From Elioraea tepida (GTDB lineage: Bacteria > Pseudomonadota > Alphaproteobacteria > Acetobacterales > Acetobacteraceae), in contig NZ_CP076448.1 of the NCBI RefSeq assembly GCF_019203965.1, positions 2,867,001-2,931,000 of the forward strand: 64,000 nt of DNA, in the 5' to 3' direction. Of the stretch, positions 1 through 8,493 are shown piece after piece (within the stretch, counting starts at the first letter, position 1; the number at the start of each line of letters is the position of its first letter). A model generated the notes under the pieces. That model did not search any database and was not told the DNA's origin. It saw only the letters and a program-made list of their open reading frames with translations. The position numbers were made by a program, and so were the translations under genes.

Positions 1-2
1 CC

Positions 3-623
3 GACACCCGCCGCGTGATCGCCGTGGACATCGGTGACGGCACGTCCCTCACCCCCGCGGCAGAGCTCGGCCGGCTCGTGGACGCAATGAAGGCAAACGG
101 CATCGGCGCCCGCGTGAACAGCGACGGCACGCTCGACATCTTCGGCGGCAACGTGTCGCGGGTCGGCTTCAACATCGCCGGCGGCACTCCCACGGCGGGC
201 ACGCTGGAGAAGGTGACGACTGGCGGCGTCGTGACCTGGAACGCCTTCACCGACTACAACGTCGTGGACGGCACTGCCACGGCCAGCGGCGGCAGCGCCA
301 ACATCGCCGTCATCGGCGGCACTCTGACCGGCGCGACGTGGTCGAACGCGTCCTCGGCGATCGCGACCGTCGACGAGGCGATTCGCAGGGTGAACACCAT
401 CGTCGCCGAGCTCGGCGCGCGTCTCTCCCAGGTCGAGGGCCAGCAGGAGTTCACCAAGCAGCTGACCGACTCGATCCGCGAAGGCCTCGGCGCGCTGGTG
501 GACGCCGACCTCGCCGAGGAAAGCGCGCGGCTGACCAGCCTGCAGATCAAGCAGCAGCTGGCCATCCAGTCTCTCTCCATCGCCAACCAGCAGGGCCAGG
601 CGCTTCTCGGCCTGTTCCGCTGA
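3..623 (+). CDS. flagellin, C-terminal part (5' end outside window)
   Basis: This is the end of a flagellin, the subunit of the flagellar filament. The frame is open from the window edge, so the N-terminal D0/D1 helices are missing. The first ~110 visible residues are Gly/Thr/Ala/Val-rich, as in the variable outer domain. The last ~100 residues are the conserved C-terminal flagellin helix, ending in SIANQQGQALLGLFR after a long amphipathic stretch with LTSLQIKQQL. The gene ends 79 bp before flaF on the same strand, the usual alphaproteobacterial order. The GTG at 15 is only the first start codon in the window, not the real start. The family assignment is strong; which flagellin paralogue this is cannot be told. 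Confidence 0.9.
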   Translation, partial: DTRRVIAVDIGDGTSLTPAAELGRLVDAMKANGIGARVNSDGTLDIFGGNVSRVGFNIAGGTPTAGTLEKVTTGGVVTWNAFTDYNVVDGTATASGGSANIAVIGGTLTGATWSNASSAIATVDEAIRRVNTIVAELGARLSQVEGQQEFTKQLTDSIREGLGALVDADLAEESARLTSLQIKQQLAIQSLSIANQQGQALLGLFR

Positions 624-702
624 CCACACCGGAAGGGGGCGCCGGCAACGGCGCCCCCGACCGCCCCGCTCCCACGCCCATGCCCGCAGAAGGCCGACCC
701 CG

Positions 703-1110
703 ATGAGCGTCGCGCGCTACACCACCGCCATGACCGCAACCCAGGGCCCGCGCGAGATCGAGCTGCGCGCCTTCCGCACCGTCAACGCCATGCTCGCAGG
801 CGCCGGCGATGACGTGACCGCCCGAACCAAGGCGCTCGCGAAGAACTACGAGCTCTGGTCGCTGCTGCTGGCCGATCTCGTGCACCCCGACAACGGCCTG
901 CCGCGCGACCTCAAGGCACGGCTCGTCTCCCTCGCGCTCTGGTCGCGCGAGGAGAGCGACCGTGCGATCGGCGACGCCGCGCGCAGCCTCGAACCGCTGC
1001 GCGCCGTCAACCGCGACATGATCGAGGCGCTCGAGGCGCAGGCGAAGGCCGCCTCCGCCGGGAAGCCGCCCGCACAGGAGCGGCCGGCGAGCCTCGCCGC
1101 CACGGCGTGA
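703..1110 (+). CDS. flaF: flagellar biosynthesis regulator FlaF
   Basis: This 135-residue protein matches the FlaF family, which in alphaproteobacteria (known from Caulobacter) is needed for flagellin synthesis or secretion. It acts with the flagellin translational repressor FlbT. Residues 15-110 form the expected helical core (ELRAFRTVNAML, a long run around YELWSLLLADL, then LVSLALWSREES). The last ~25 residues are low-complexity Ala/Pro/Glu. The start at 703 has a weak AGAAGG upstream; an in-frame ATG at 730 is an alternative. It lies directly downstream of flagellin. No flbT is visible in the window. The FlaF assignment rests on the helical pattern plus context. Confidence 0.82.
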   Translation: MSVARYTTAMTATQGPREIELRAFRTVNAMLAGAGDDVTARTKALAKNYELWSLLLADLVHPDNGLPRDLKARLVSLALWSREESDRAIGDAARSLEPLRAVNRDMIEALEAQAKAASAGKPPAQERPASLAATA

Positions 1111-1117
1111 GCCGCCC

Positions 1118-1891
1118 GTGCTGAACGGTCTCGGTGCCCCGGCGGCCTGGGTGCTGCTGCAGCGCAAGGGCGAAGCGCTGCAACAGCGTTTTGAGCAGCA
1201 GCGGACGGTCGCGCGGGACGTCGAGCGGTTCCGCGAGCGCGCGCGCGAGATCGGTTCCGTCGAGGAGCTGATGCGTGACCGTCGCAGCCTGCAGTTTGTC
1301 CTCGAGGCGTTCCAGCTCGAAAGCGAGATCGACAAGCGCGGCATCATCCGCCGGCTGCTGACCGACGACCCGCAGGACGTCCGCAGCTTCGCCAACCGCA
1401 TGGTCGACCCGCGCTACCGCCAGATCAACCGCGCCTTCGGCGGCATCGACGGCCCGCCGCTCGCCGACCCGCGCCTGGTCGACCGGATCGTGAACCTCAC
1501 GCTCACCAACCGCTTCGAGAAGGCGCAAGGCGAGGCCAACCCCGGGCTGCGCGAGGCGCTCTATTTCAAGCGCATGATCGGGGGCGTCACAAACGTGAAC
1601 CAGCTGATGAGCGACCGGGTGTTGACGGCCGTGGCGCGCGGCGCGCTAGGCCTGCCCGAGAAGTTCGGCCTCCTCTCCTTCGAGCAGCAGCGGTCGATCC
1701 TCGAGAAGCGGATCGACTTCAAGAGCTTCGCCGACCCGAAGGCGGTGGACCGTTTCGTGCAGGCCTATCTGATCAAGACGCAAGGCGCGCAGGCGCCAGC
1801 GCAGAACCCGATGCTCGTCCTGCTCGACGCGAGCGGTGGCGCGGGCGGGCTGCTCTCGTTCGTGGGAAGGAACGTGTCGTTGCGTGTCTAG
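1118..1891 (+). CDS. DUF1217 family flagellar-associated protein
   Basis: A 257-residue soluble protein that begins at a GTG 7 nt after flaF, so it is probably cotranscribed. The recognisable part is the DUF1217 region, about residues 35-235. It shows the repeated pattern of this family: SVEELMRDRRSLQFVLEAF, then the RRLLTDDPQD and FANRMVDPRYRQ blocks, then a second half-repeat around EKRIDFKSFADPKAVDRFV. DUF1217 genes are typically found in alphaproteobacterial flagellar clusters, but the biochemical role is unknown. No signal peptide or membrane segment is visible. Function beyond a flagellar association is inference from context. Confidence 0.75.
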   Translation: MLNGLGAPAAWVLLQRKGEALQQRFEQQRTVARDVERFRERAREIGSVEELMRDRRSLQFVLEAFQLESEIDKRGIIRRLLTDDPQDVRSFANRMVDPRYRQINRAFGGIDGPPLADPRLVDRIVNLTLTNRFEKAQGEANPGLREALYFKRMIGGVTNVNQLMSDRVLTAVARGALGLPEKFGLLSFEQQRSILEKRIDFKSFADPKAVDRFVQAYLIKTQGAQAPAQNPMLVLLDASGGAGGLLSFVGRNVSLRV

Positions 1892-2063
1892 CGACGGGCG
1901 AGGCCAGGATCATGCTTTGGTGCGCCGTGCTCGCCGCGTTTGTCGCCTCTCCTTTGGCCGACAACGCCTCCCCAGCGCGGACTGCGATACGACCAGCGTG
2001 TTCTGTGGCCTCGACAATCATGCCCTGGCACGACACCGGCGCGCCGGCGGAGATGGAGGCCCG

Positions 2064-2429
2064 TCAGGCGACGACGGCGAGCCCGTCCCTGCCGTTGCGC
2101 GGCTCACCCGTTCCGGCGGAGGGGGCCTTGTCGGGCGCGGGCGCGAGGGGAGGCGGAGCGTGGGCCTGCCCGCCTGAAAGCGCCGCCTCATAGGCCTTCA
2201 GCTTCTGCGGCGAGGGGATGGTGGTTGCGACTTCTCCCGAGTCGTCGAAGAACTCGACGACGACGAGGCCGAGCTTCATGTCGAAGCGCATGGACGGGTT
2301 CACGATGGGCGCCACGTTTCCGCCCGCCGGCGCGGGCACGGTCGTGGCCTCCACTTCCCGAAGCTGCGCCGCCGGCGCTGACCCCTTCTGGACCGGCGAC
2401 GCCGCTGAGACAGGGCTGATCGCTGGCAT
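2064..2429 (-). CDS. FlaG-like small protein
   Basis: A 121-residue protein convergent with the flagellin/flaF/DUF1217 genes. Residues 45-85 resemble the FlaG core: a short region of hydrophobic beta-strands (MRFDMKLGLVVVEFFDD), then a turn and GEVATTIPSPQKLKAYE, like the EV-x-QIP segment of FlaG. The N-terminus is Ala/Pro/Val-rich and the C-terminus is a disordered Pro/Ala tail. FlaG proteins influence filament length or assembly in other bacteria. The start has GGAGG about 5 nt upstream and sits just below a good sigma70-type promoter. The FlaG link is suggestive, based on pattern and neighbourhood only. Confidence 0.5.
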   Translation of the reverse strand: MPAISPVSAASPVQKGSAPAAQLREVEATTVPAPAGGNVAPIVNPSMRFDMKLGLVVVEFFDDSGEVATTIPSPQKLKAYEAALSGGQAHAPPPLAPAPDKAPSAGTGEPRNGRDGLAVVA

Positions 2430-2447
2430 AGGATACCTCCGCCTCGA

Positions 2448-2476
2448 ATACTAGGAAAACGGATGAACATGGTCAA
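2448..2476 (-). promoter_or_regulatory. sigma70-type promoter for the FlaG-like gene
   Basis: On the minus strand TTGACC (2476-2471) and TAGTAT (2453-2448) are separated by exactly 17 nt. The predicted start near 2441 gives a very short leader, about 12 nt, that contains the GGAGG ribosome site for the ATG at 2429. Confidence 0.55.
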
Positions 2477-2706
2477 GAATGAAAAACTTAAAACGAGGTA
2501 AATGCGCAAGCGCGCATCAGATCCGCCCTAGTCATTGTCAGGTCTTCATACGATTGTCTTGCATCCCGCGCGGCCGCGCTCCGGCGTCGTCCGCTTTCTC
2601 GTGCGGCAGGCCCCGTTCTCCGGCGGGGTCCGCACTGCCCTATCGCTGGCCATCGCCAGCGGCCGGGGATAACCTTGAGTGGTCGAGAAGGAGCGGGAGT
2701 GGAGAG

Positions 2707-4296
2707 ATGACCCTCGTGAGCGGCTTCCGGCGTGCGCTGATCGGGGCAACCATGCTCGGCGGGGTGCTGGCATGCCCGGCGGCGGAAGGGCAGACCGTCA
2801 CCATCGCGGTCGGCGCGCCTATCACCTCGATCGATCCGCACTACCACAACCTCGCGCCGAACAACGCGATGGCCGAGCACATCTTCGAGCGGCTCGTGCA
2901 GACCGATGAGCGGGCGCGGCCGATGCCCGGGCTTGCCGAGAGCTGGCGCGCCATTGACGACACCACCTGGGAGTTCAGGCTTCGCTCGGGCGTGAAGTTC
3001 CACAACGGAAGCGACTTCACGGCCGATGATGTTGCCTTCACGATTGCCCGAGCACCGAACGTGCCGAACAGCCCCTCGAGCTTCGGCATCTACACGCGGG
3101 CAGTGGCCGAGGTTCAGGTGGTCGATCCGCTGACGGTCCGGTTCAGAACGCGCTCGGTCTATCCGCTTCTGCCGACCGATCTCGCCCAGATCGCGATCCT
3201 CGATCGCGAGACGCACCAGAACGCCGCGACGGAGGATTTCAACAGCGGCAAGGTCGCCTTCGGAACCGGCCCCTACCGATTCATCCGCTACGTGCCGGGC
3301 GATCGAATCGAGCTCGAGCGGAACGACAGCCACTGGGGCCCGCGCCAGCCCTGGCAGCGCGTGAACTATCGGATCGTCGTCAACGACGCGGCGCGGACGG
3401 CGGCGCTGCTCGCGGGCGATGTCGACCTGATCGACCAGGTGGCGACCACCGACATCGCCCGCCTCCGCGCCGACCCGAGGGTCTCGATCAGCGAGATCGT
3501 CGGCCTCAGGATCATCTATTTGCATCTCGATCGGTCGCGCAGCGACGGCACCCCCTTCGTGACCGGACCGAATGGCGAACCGCTCGGGCGTAACCCGCTC
3601 GACGATCTTCGCGTGCGGCGTGCGCTGTCGCTTTCGATCGACCGCGCCGCAATCGTCGAGCGCGTGATGGAGGGCGCCGCAATCCCGGCCGGCCAGTTCC
3701 TGCCAGAGGGAACCTTCGGCCACGTCCCCGGTCTCGAGGCGCCGAAATACGATCCCGAAGCTGCGCGCAGGCTTCTTGCCGAGGCCGGGTTCCCGAACGG
3801 GCTGAGGGTCACCTTGCACGGCCCATCGGACCGTTACGTGAACGATGCGCGGATCATCCAGGCGATCGGCCAGATGTGGACGCGCATCGGCATACGCACG
3901 ACCGTCGAGCCGCTCCCGTGGACGACCTTCATCGCCCGCGCCGGCCGGCAGGAGTTCAGCCTGTTCCTCGTCGGCTGGGGCTCGGCGACGGGCGAGGCCT
4001 CGAGCCCTCTCCGGAGCCTGGTTGCGACCTTCGACCGCGAGAAGGGCTTCGGGGCCTCGAACCGAGGCCGCTATTCGAACAAGCAGCTCGACGCGCTGCT
4101 CGAGCGCGCGCTTGCGACCGTCGACGACGCGGCGCGCGAGAAGCTGTTGCAAGACGCGACCAGGATCGCGATCGAGGACGTCGGCATCATTCCGCTGCAC
4201 ATCCAGAAGAACGTTTGGGCCGCACGGCGGGGCTTCACCCATACCGCGCGGGCCGACGAGCTCACCCGCGCGATGGATGTCGCTCCCGCCCGTTGA
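2707..4296 (+). CDS. ABC transporter substrate-binding protein, Opp/Dpp (SBP_bac_5) family
   Basis: A 529-residue periplasmic binding protein for a peptide/opine/nickel-type importer. A signal sequence covers residues 1-29 (a hydrophobic run up to ACPAAEGQ). The mature part shows the family hallmarks: ITSIDPHYHN near the N-terminus, AEHIFERLV, LAESWRAIDDTTWEFRLR and SGVKFHNGSDFTADDVAFT. A C-terminal half with LPWTTFIARAGRQEFSLFLVGW follows. The ATG at 2707 is chosen because a purine-rich GGAGTGGAGAG precedes it and the signal peptide then starts correctly; the frame is open further upstream. It heads a five-gene transport operon. The substrate cannot be read from sequence; di-/oligopeptides or related compounds are likely. 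Confidence 0.9.
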   Translation: MTLVSGFRRALIGATMLGGVLACPAAEGQTVTIAVGAPITSIDPHYHNLAPNNAMAEHIFERLVQTDERARPMPGLAESWRAIDDTTWEFRLRSGVKFHNGSDFTADDVAFTIARAPNVPNSPSSFGIYTRAVAEVQVVDPLTVRFRTRSVYPLLPTDLAQIAILDRETHQNAATEDFNSGKVAFGTGPYRFIRYVPGDRIELERNDSHWGPRQPWQRVNYRIVVNDAARTAALLAGDVDLIDQVATTDIARLRADPRVSISEIVGLRIIYLHLDRSRSDGTPFVTGPNGEPLGRNPLDDLRVRRALSLSIDRAAIVERVMEGAAIPAGQFLPEGTFGHVPGLEAPKYDPEAARRLLAEAGFPNGLRVTLHGPSDRYVNDARIIQAIGQMWTRIGIRTTVEPLPWTTFIARAGRQEFSLFLVGWGSATGEASSPLRSLVATFDREKGFGASNRGRYSNKQLDALLERALATVDDAAREKLLQDATRIAIEDVGIIPLHIQKNVWAARRGFTHTARADELTRAMDVAPAR

Positions 4297-4395
4297 GGCT
4301 GCCGCAGCGGTGCGCCTGGAGCCTTCCGATGCCGCGGTGCTGGCGACCGGGCTGATGGACGCGACGGTACGGCTCGAGGAGATCGCGGTCGGACC

Positions 4396-5373
4396 ATGAC
4401 CGTCTATCTCATCCGCCGCCTGATGCAGAGCGCGGTCGTCGTGCTCGCGATGACGATCATTCTCTTCCTCGGCGTCTATGCGATTGGCGACCCGGTCGAG
4501 ATCCTGATCAGCCCGGACGCCGACCAGATCGAGCGTGAGCGCGCGATCGCCGCACTCGGCCTCGACCAGCCGCTCTGGCTGCAATACCTGACCTTCCTCG
4601 AGAACGCTTTGCGCGGCGACCTCGGGCGAAGCTTCGTGTTCAACGAGCCGGCACTTCGGCTGATCCTGCAGAAGATGCCGGCCACACTCGAACTTGCGCT
4701 CGCGGCCACCCTGTTCGCCGTGCTGCTCGGCCTGCCACTCGGGCTCTGGGCAGGGCTCAGGCCGGAGGCGCTGTCGAGCCGCGTGATCATGGCCGGCTCC
4801 ATCCTCGGCTTCTCCCTGCCGACCTTCTGGGTGGGGCTGATGCTGATCATGGTGTTCGCGGTCGAGCTCGGCTGGCTGCCCTCCACCGGCCGCGGGCCGA
4901 CGGCGGAATTCCTCGGCCTGCACTGGTCGTTCCTGACGCTCGAGGGCCTGCGGCACCTCGTGCTGCCGGCGATCAACCTCTCCCTGTTCAAGATCTCGCT
5001 CGTCATCAGGCTCACGCGTGCCGGCGTGCGCGAGACGGTGCTCATGGACTACGTGAAGTTCGCCCGTGCAAAGGGGCTCGCGCCACGGCGGGTGATCTTC
5101 GTCCACGTGCTCAAGAACATCATGATCCCGGTGCTCACGGTCACGGCGCTCGAGTTTGGCTCGACGATCGCCTTCTCGGTGGTGACGGAGAGCATTTTCG
5201 CCTGGCCCGGCATGGGCAAGCTGATCATCGACAGCATCTACGTCCTCGACCGGCCCGTGATCGTCGCCTACCTCATGATCATCGTGCTGATGTTCATCCT
5301 GCTCAATTTCGTGGTCGATGTGATGTACAGCGCGCTCGACCCGCGCGTGCGGCTTCAGGACCAGCGCGGATGA
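4396..5373 (+). CDS. ABC transporter permease, DppB/OppB type
   Basis: A 325-residue inner-membrane permease. It has an N-terminal membrane helix (residues 9-28), a periplasmic loop with the LGLDQPLWLQYLTFL and GDLGRSF motifs of OppB/DppB proteins, and then five membrane helices. The EAA coupling motif (YVKFARAKGLAPRRVIFVHV) is near residues 216-235. ATG 4396 is chosen by position and by the family's usual N-terminus. The stop overlaps the next permease start (ATGA at 5370), so translation is probably coupled. It is the first half of the channel of the five-gene importer. Confidence 0.93.
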   Translation: MTVYLIRRLMQSAVVVLAMTIILFLGVYAIGDPVEILISPDADQIERERAIAALGLDQPLWLQYLTFLENALRGDLGRSFVFNEPALRLILQKMPATLELALAATLFAVLLGLPLGLWAGLRPEALSSRVIMAGSILGFSLPTFWVGLMLIMVFAVELGWLPSTGRGPTAEFLGLHWSFLTLEGLRHLVLPAINLSLFKISLVIRLTRAGVRETVLMDYVKFARAKGLAPRRVIFVHVLKNIMIPVLTVTALEFGSTIAFSVVTESIFAWPGMGKLIIDSIYVLDRPVIVAYLMIIVLMFILLNFVVDVMYSALDPRVRLQDQRG

Positions 5374-6311
5374 CACCGCCGTCGGTGGAGAGCACGGCCC
5401 TCGGCGTGCCGCCGCGGCAAGCGGCCGCCGCACCGCGCGAGGAGACGCCGCTCCGCCGCTTTGTCTCGGATTTCGCCGAGAGCCGCCTCGCGGTCGTCGC
5501 CTTCGCCGCGTTCGTTCTGATCGTGCTCGCTGCTCTGCTCGCGCCTGTCATCGCGCCGCAGAACCCCTATGACCTTGCGCAGCTCGACATCATGGACGGG
5601 CGCTTGCCGCCCGGAAGCGTCGGCGGCGCAGGGTTCACCTACCTCCTCGGCACGGATGACCAGGGCCGCGACATGTTGAGCGGCATCCTCTACGGGCTCA
5701 GGATCAGCCTGGCCGTCGGCGCCGGCTCCGCCTTCATCGCCTTCTGTGCCGGTACGGCGCTCGGCCTCGTCGCCGCCTATTTCGGCGGCCGCACCGACAC
5801 GGTGATCATGCGGCTCGTCGACCTGCAGCTCTCCTTCCCTGCCATCCTCGTTGCGCTGATGATCCTCGCCTTCCTCGGCAAGGGAATCATCAACGTCGTG
5901 ATCGCGATCGTCGTCGTGGAATGGGCCTATTATGCGCGCACGGTGCGCGGCACTGCGCTCGTGGAGCGCCGGCGGGAATACATCGAGGCCGCGGCCTGCC
6001 TCGCTCTCTCGCACGCGCGGATCGTGTTCCGCCACCTTCTGCCGAACTGCCTCCCGCCCTTGATCGTAGTCGGGACGATGCAGGTCGCGCGCGCGATCGC
6101 GCTCGAAGCCACACTCTCCTTCCTCGGGCTTGGCGTGCCGGTTACCGAGCCTTCGCTCGGCCTCCTGATCGCGAACGGCTACGAGTACCTGCTGTCCGGC
6201 CGCTACTGGATCAGCTTCTATCCCGGGATCGCCCTGCTCGTGACGATCGTGGTGATCAACCTCGTCGGCGACCAGCTGCGCGACGTGCTCAATCCTCGGC
6301 TTCGCAGGTAG
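5370..6311 (+). CDS. ABC transporter permease, DppC/OppC type
   Basis: A 313-residue permease and partner of the preceding DppB-type subunit. It has a ~30-residue cytoplasmic N-terminal extension and a first membrane helix around residues 40-62. The OppC/DppC signature LGTDDQGRDMLSGILYGLRISL follows in two parts, then four more helices. The coupling loop contains REYIEAAACLALSHARIVFRH. It overlaps the upstream permease by 4 nt (ATGA) and is followed 2 nt later by the first ATPase gene. Length and motif order are normal for the family. Confidence 0.93.
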   Translation: MTPPSVESTALGVPPRQAAAAPREETPLRRFVSDFAESRLAVVAFAAFVLIVLAALLAPVIAPQNPYDLAQLDIMDGRLPPGSVGGAGFTYLLGTDDQGRDMLSGILYGLRISLAVGAGSAFIAFCAGTALGLVAAYFGGRTDTVIMRLVDLQLSFPAILVALMILAFLGKGIINVVIAIVVVEWAYYARTVRGTALVERRREYIEAAACLALSHARIVFRHLLPNCLPPLIVVGTMQVARAIALEATLSFLGLGVPVTEPSLGLLIANGYEYLLSGRYWISFYPGIALLVTIVVINLVGDQLRDVLNPRLRR

Positions 6312-6313
6312 CG

Positions 6314-7291
6314 ATGGCCGCAACCCTCGAGGTCCGCTCTCTCCGCGCCCACTTCTTCACCAAGGCCGGCGTGGTGAAGGCGGTGGATGACGTCTCGTTC
6401 TCGATCGGCGAGGGGCAGGTGCTCGGGCTTGTCGGCGAGAGCGTTTCGGGCAAGTCGGTCACCGGCTTCTCGATCCTCGGCCTCGTCGACCCGCCCGGGC
6501 GCGTGGTCGGCGGCGAGATCCTGTTCAAGGGCCGCGATCTGACGAAGCTGTCCGAGGAGGAATGGCGTCGCGTCCGCGGGCGCGACATTGCGATGATCTT
6601 CCAGGACCCGATGATGACGCTCAATCCGGTCCTCAGGATCGACACGCAGATGATCGAGACCGTGCTCGCGCACGAGAAGGTCAGCGAGAAGGCGGCGCGG
6701 GCGCGGGCACGCGAGGCGCTCGTCCAGGTCGGCATCCCGAGCCCGGACGAGCGCCTGCGCGCCTACCCGCACCAGTTCTCGGGCGGGATGCGGCAGCGCG
6801 TGGCGATCGCGATCGCGCTCCTGCACCGGCCGGCGCTGATCATCGCCGACGAGCCGACGACGGCGCTCGATGTCACGATCCAGGGGCAGATCCTCTATGA
6901 GGTTCAGAAGCTCTGTCGCGAGATGGGCACGAGCCTGATCTGGATCACGCACGATCTCGCGGTGGTTGCCGGCCTCGCCGACGAGATCTGCGTCATGTAT
7001 GCGGGGCGGATTGTCGAGAAGGGGCCGGTCGATCAGGTGCTCGATGCGCCGCTGCATCCCTACACGAAAGGTCTGATCGGTTCGGTGCCGAGCCGGAACG
7101 TGCGCGGCCAGAAGCTCGCACAGATCCCGGGGATGACTCCCTCGCTGCTCAGCCTGCCGCCAGGCTGCGCGTTCCGGGCGCGCTGCCCGCGCGCCGATGC
7201 GGCCTGCCTTGCCGAGCCTGCGCTCACGCGCCCGCGCCCGGGGCGCGAGATACGCTGCTTCCACCCGCATCTCGTCGACGAGGTCGTCTGA
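6314..7291 (+). CDS. ABC transporter ATP-binding protein, DppD/OppD type
   Basis: A 325-residue ATPase subunit. Walker A is at residues 41-48 and reads GESVSGKS, where most family members have GESGSGKS. The change to Val44 is at a variable position of GxxxxGKS, so it need not abolish ATP binding. The Q-loop ([12 protein letters not shown]), signature [11 protein letters not shown], Walker B ([11 protein letters not shown]) and switch His (WITHDLAVV) are intact. The C-terminus has the oligopeptide-ABC Cys motif ([15 protein letters not shown]), which in relatives can ligate an Fe-S cluster. It is co-operonic with both permeases and the DppF-type partner that follows within 2 nt. Confidence 0.92.
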   Translation: MAATLEVRSLRAHFFTKAGVVKAVDDVSFSIGEGQVLGLVGESVSGKSVTGFSILGLVDPPGRVVGGEILFKGRDLTKLSEEEWRRVRGRDIAMIFQDPMMTLNPVLRIDTQMIETVLAHEKVSEKAARARAREALVQVGIPSPDERLRAYPHQFSGGMRQRVAIAIALLHRPALIIADEPTTALDVTIQGQILYEVQKLCREMGTSLIWITHDLAVVAGLADEICVMYAGRIVEKGPVDQVLDAPLHPYTKGLIGSVPSRNVRGQKLAQIPGMTPSLLSLPPGCAFRARCPRADAACLAEPALTRPRPGREIRCFHPHLVDEVV

Positions 7292-7292
7292 G

Positions 7293-8363
7293 ATGGGAGG
7301 GGGCGAGGAGGCGAGCGCGCCGACGGCCGGCGCGCCGGTTCCCACCCACGGCGCGGGCGCGCGCACGCCGATCCTTTCGCTGCGCGGCGTGAGCCGCGAG
7401 TTCCGCAAACCGTTCGACCTCGCCGCGCGGCTCGCGCGGCGTCTCGGCGCGGACATCCGCGAAGAAGTCGTGCATGCGGTCGATCGCGTCGATCTCGATA
7501 TCTTCGCGGGCGAGGTCGTCGGCCTGGTCGGCGAAAGCGGCTGCGGCAAGTCCACGCTCGGGCGGATGGTGGCGGGAATCCTTCCCCCCACATCCGGAAC
7601 GATCTTCTGGAAGGGGCGTGACCGGGCCTCGTTCCCTCCGGGAGAGGCGAAGGCCGCGAAGCTCGCCGTGCAGATGATCTTCCAGGACCCCTATGCGAGC
7701 CTCAACCCGCGGCTTCGGGTCGGCGAGATCATCGGCGAGGCGCCGCTGGTGCACGGGCTCGTCCCCGCCGCTGAGCTCGAGGCGTATGTCGACGAGCAGA
7801 TGCGCCGCGCCGGGCTCGACCCCGCCTTCAAGCGTCGCTATCCGCACCAGTTCTCGGGCGGCCAGCGCCAGAGGATCGGGATCGCGCGGGCGCTCGCGGT
7901 CGGGCCCGAGTTCCTCGTCTGCGACGAGGCGGTGGCGGCGCTTGATGTCTCGATCCAGGCGCAGATCCTCAACCTGTTCATGGATCTGAGGCGCGAGCTC
8001 GGCCTCACCTATCTCTTCATCAGCCACGACCTCGGCGTGGTCGAGCACCTCTCAGACCGGGTCGTGATCATGTATCTCGGCCGGGTGGTGGAGAGCGCTC
8101 CGGCCGAGGAGGTGTTCGCGCGCCCGAACCACCCCTACACGCAGGCGCTGCTCGCCGAGGTGCCGCGAATCAGCAACCGGAAGCGCGCCTTCGCTGGAGT
8201 GAAAGGGGAGATCCCGTCGCCGCTCGCTCCTCCTGCCGGCTGCCACTTCCACCCGCGCTGCTCCCACGCCATGCCGATCTGCCGCGAGGCGGCCCCGCCG
8301 CTTCGCGAGGTCGCGCCAGGGCACCTCAGCGCCTGCCATCTGAACGACCGCCCCGCGGTCTGA
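7293..8363 (+). CDS. ABC transporter ATP-binding protein, DppF/OppF type
   Basis: The second ATPase of the importer, 356 residues from the ATG at 7293, 1 nt after the previous stop. A Gly/Ala/Pro-rich N-terminal extension of ~25 residues precedes the ABC domain. Walker A GESGCGKST, the Q-loop MIFQDPYASLNPRLRVGEI, signature SGGQRQRIGIARAL, Walker B LVCDEAVAALD and FISHDLGVVEHLSDRV are all present. The C-terminal Cys motif is GCHFHPRCSHAMPIC. The DEAVAALD form of Walker B is the usual variant for this subunit. With the DppD-type protein it forms the heterodimer that powers the importer. Confidence 0.92.
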   Translation: MGGGEEASAPTAGAPVPTHGAGARTPILSLRGVSREFRKPFDLAARLARRLGADIREEVVHAVDRVDLDIFAGEVVGLVGESGCGKSTLGRMVAGILPPTSGTIFWKGRDRASFPPGEAKAAKLAVQMIFQDPYASLNPRLRVGEIIGEAPLVHGLVPAAELEAYVDEQMRRAGLDPAFKRRYPHQFSGGQRQRIGIARALAVGPEFLVCDEAVAALDVSIQAQILNLFMDLRRELGLTYLFISHDLGVVEHLSDRVVIMYLGRVVESAPAEEVFARPNHPYTQALLAEVPRISNRKRAFAGVKGEIPSPLAPPAGCHFHPRCSHAMPICREAAPPLREVAPGHLSACHLNDRPAV

Positions 8364-8493
8364 TCCGCGCGGGAACGACGGCCGGCCGAGCACGCGTCAG
8401 GCCGCCCGCTGCCCTGAGCGCCCTGCTGCGGCCGAGGCTTCACCGTGCGCGTGCGCCGCTTCGCCTGAGGCTCGTGGAAGCGTGTCAAACCGC

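Noticed and set aside
4311-4399. A 29-codon ORF (VRLEPSDAAVLATGLMDATV...) between the Opp-type binding protein and the first permease, ending in an ATGA overlap with the permease start
   Set aside because: It needs a GTG start with no clear ribosome site and has no family resemblance. High GC keeps frames open by chance, so it was not annotated, though it could act as a translational lead-in.
2488-5433. A 981-codon minus-strand open frame across the Opp-type binding-protein and permease genes
   Set aside because: It is the antisense of strongly recognisable transporter genes. The composition (His/Asp/Arg/Glu-rich) is typical of antisense frames in very GC-rich DNA.
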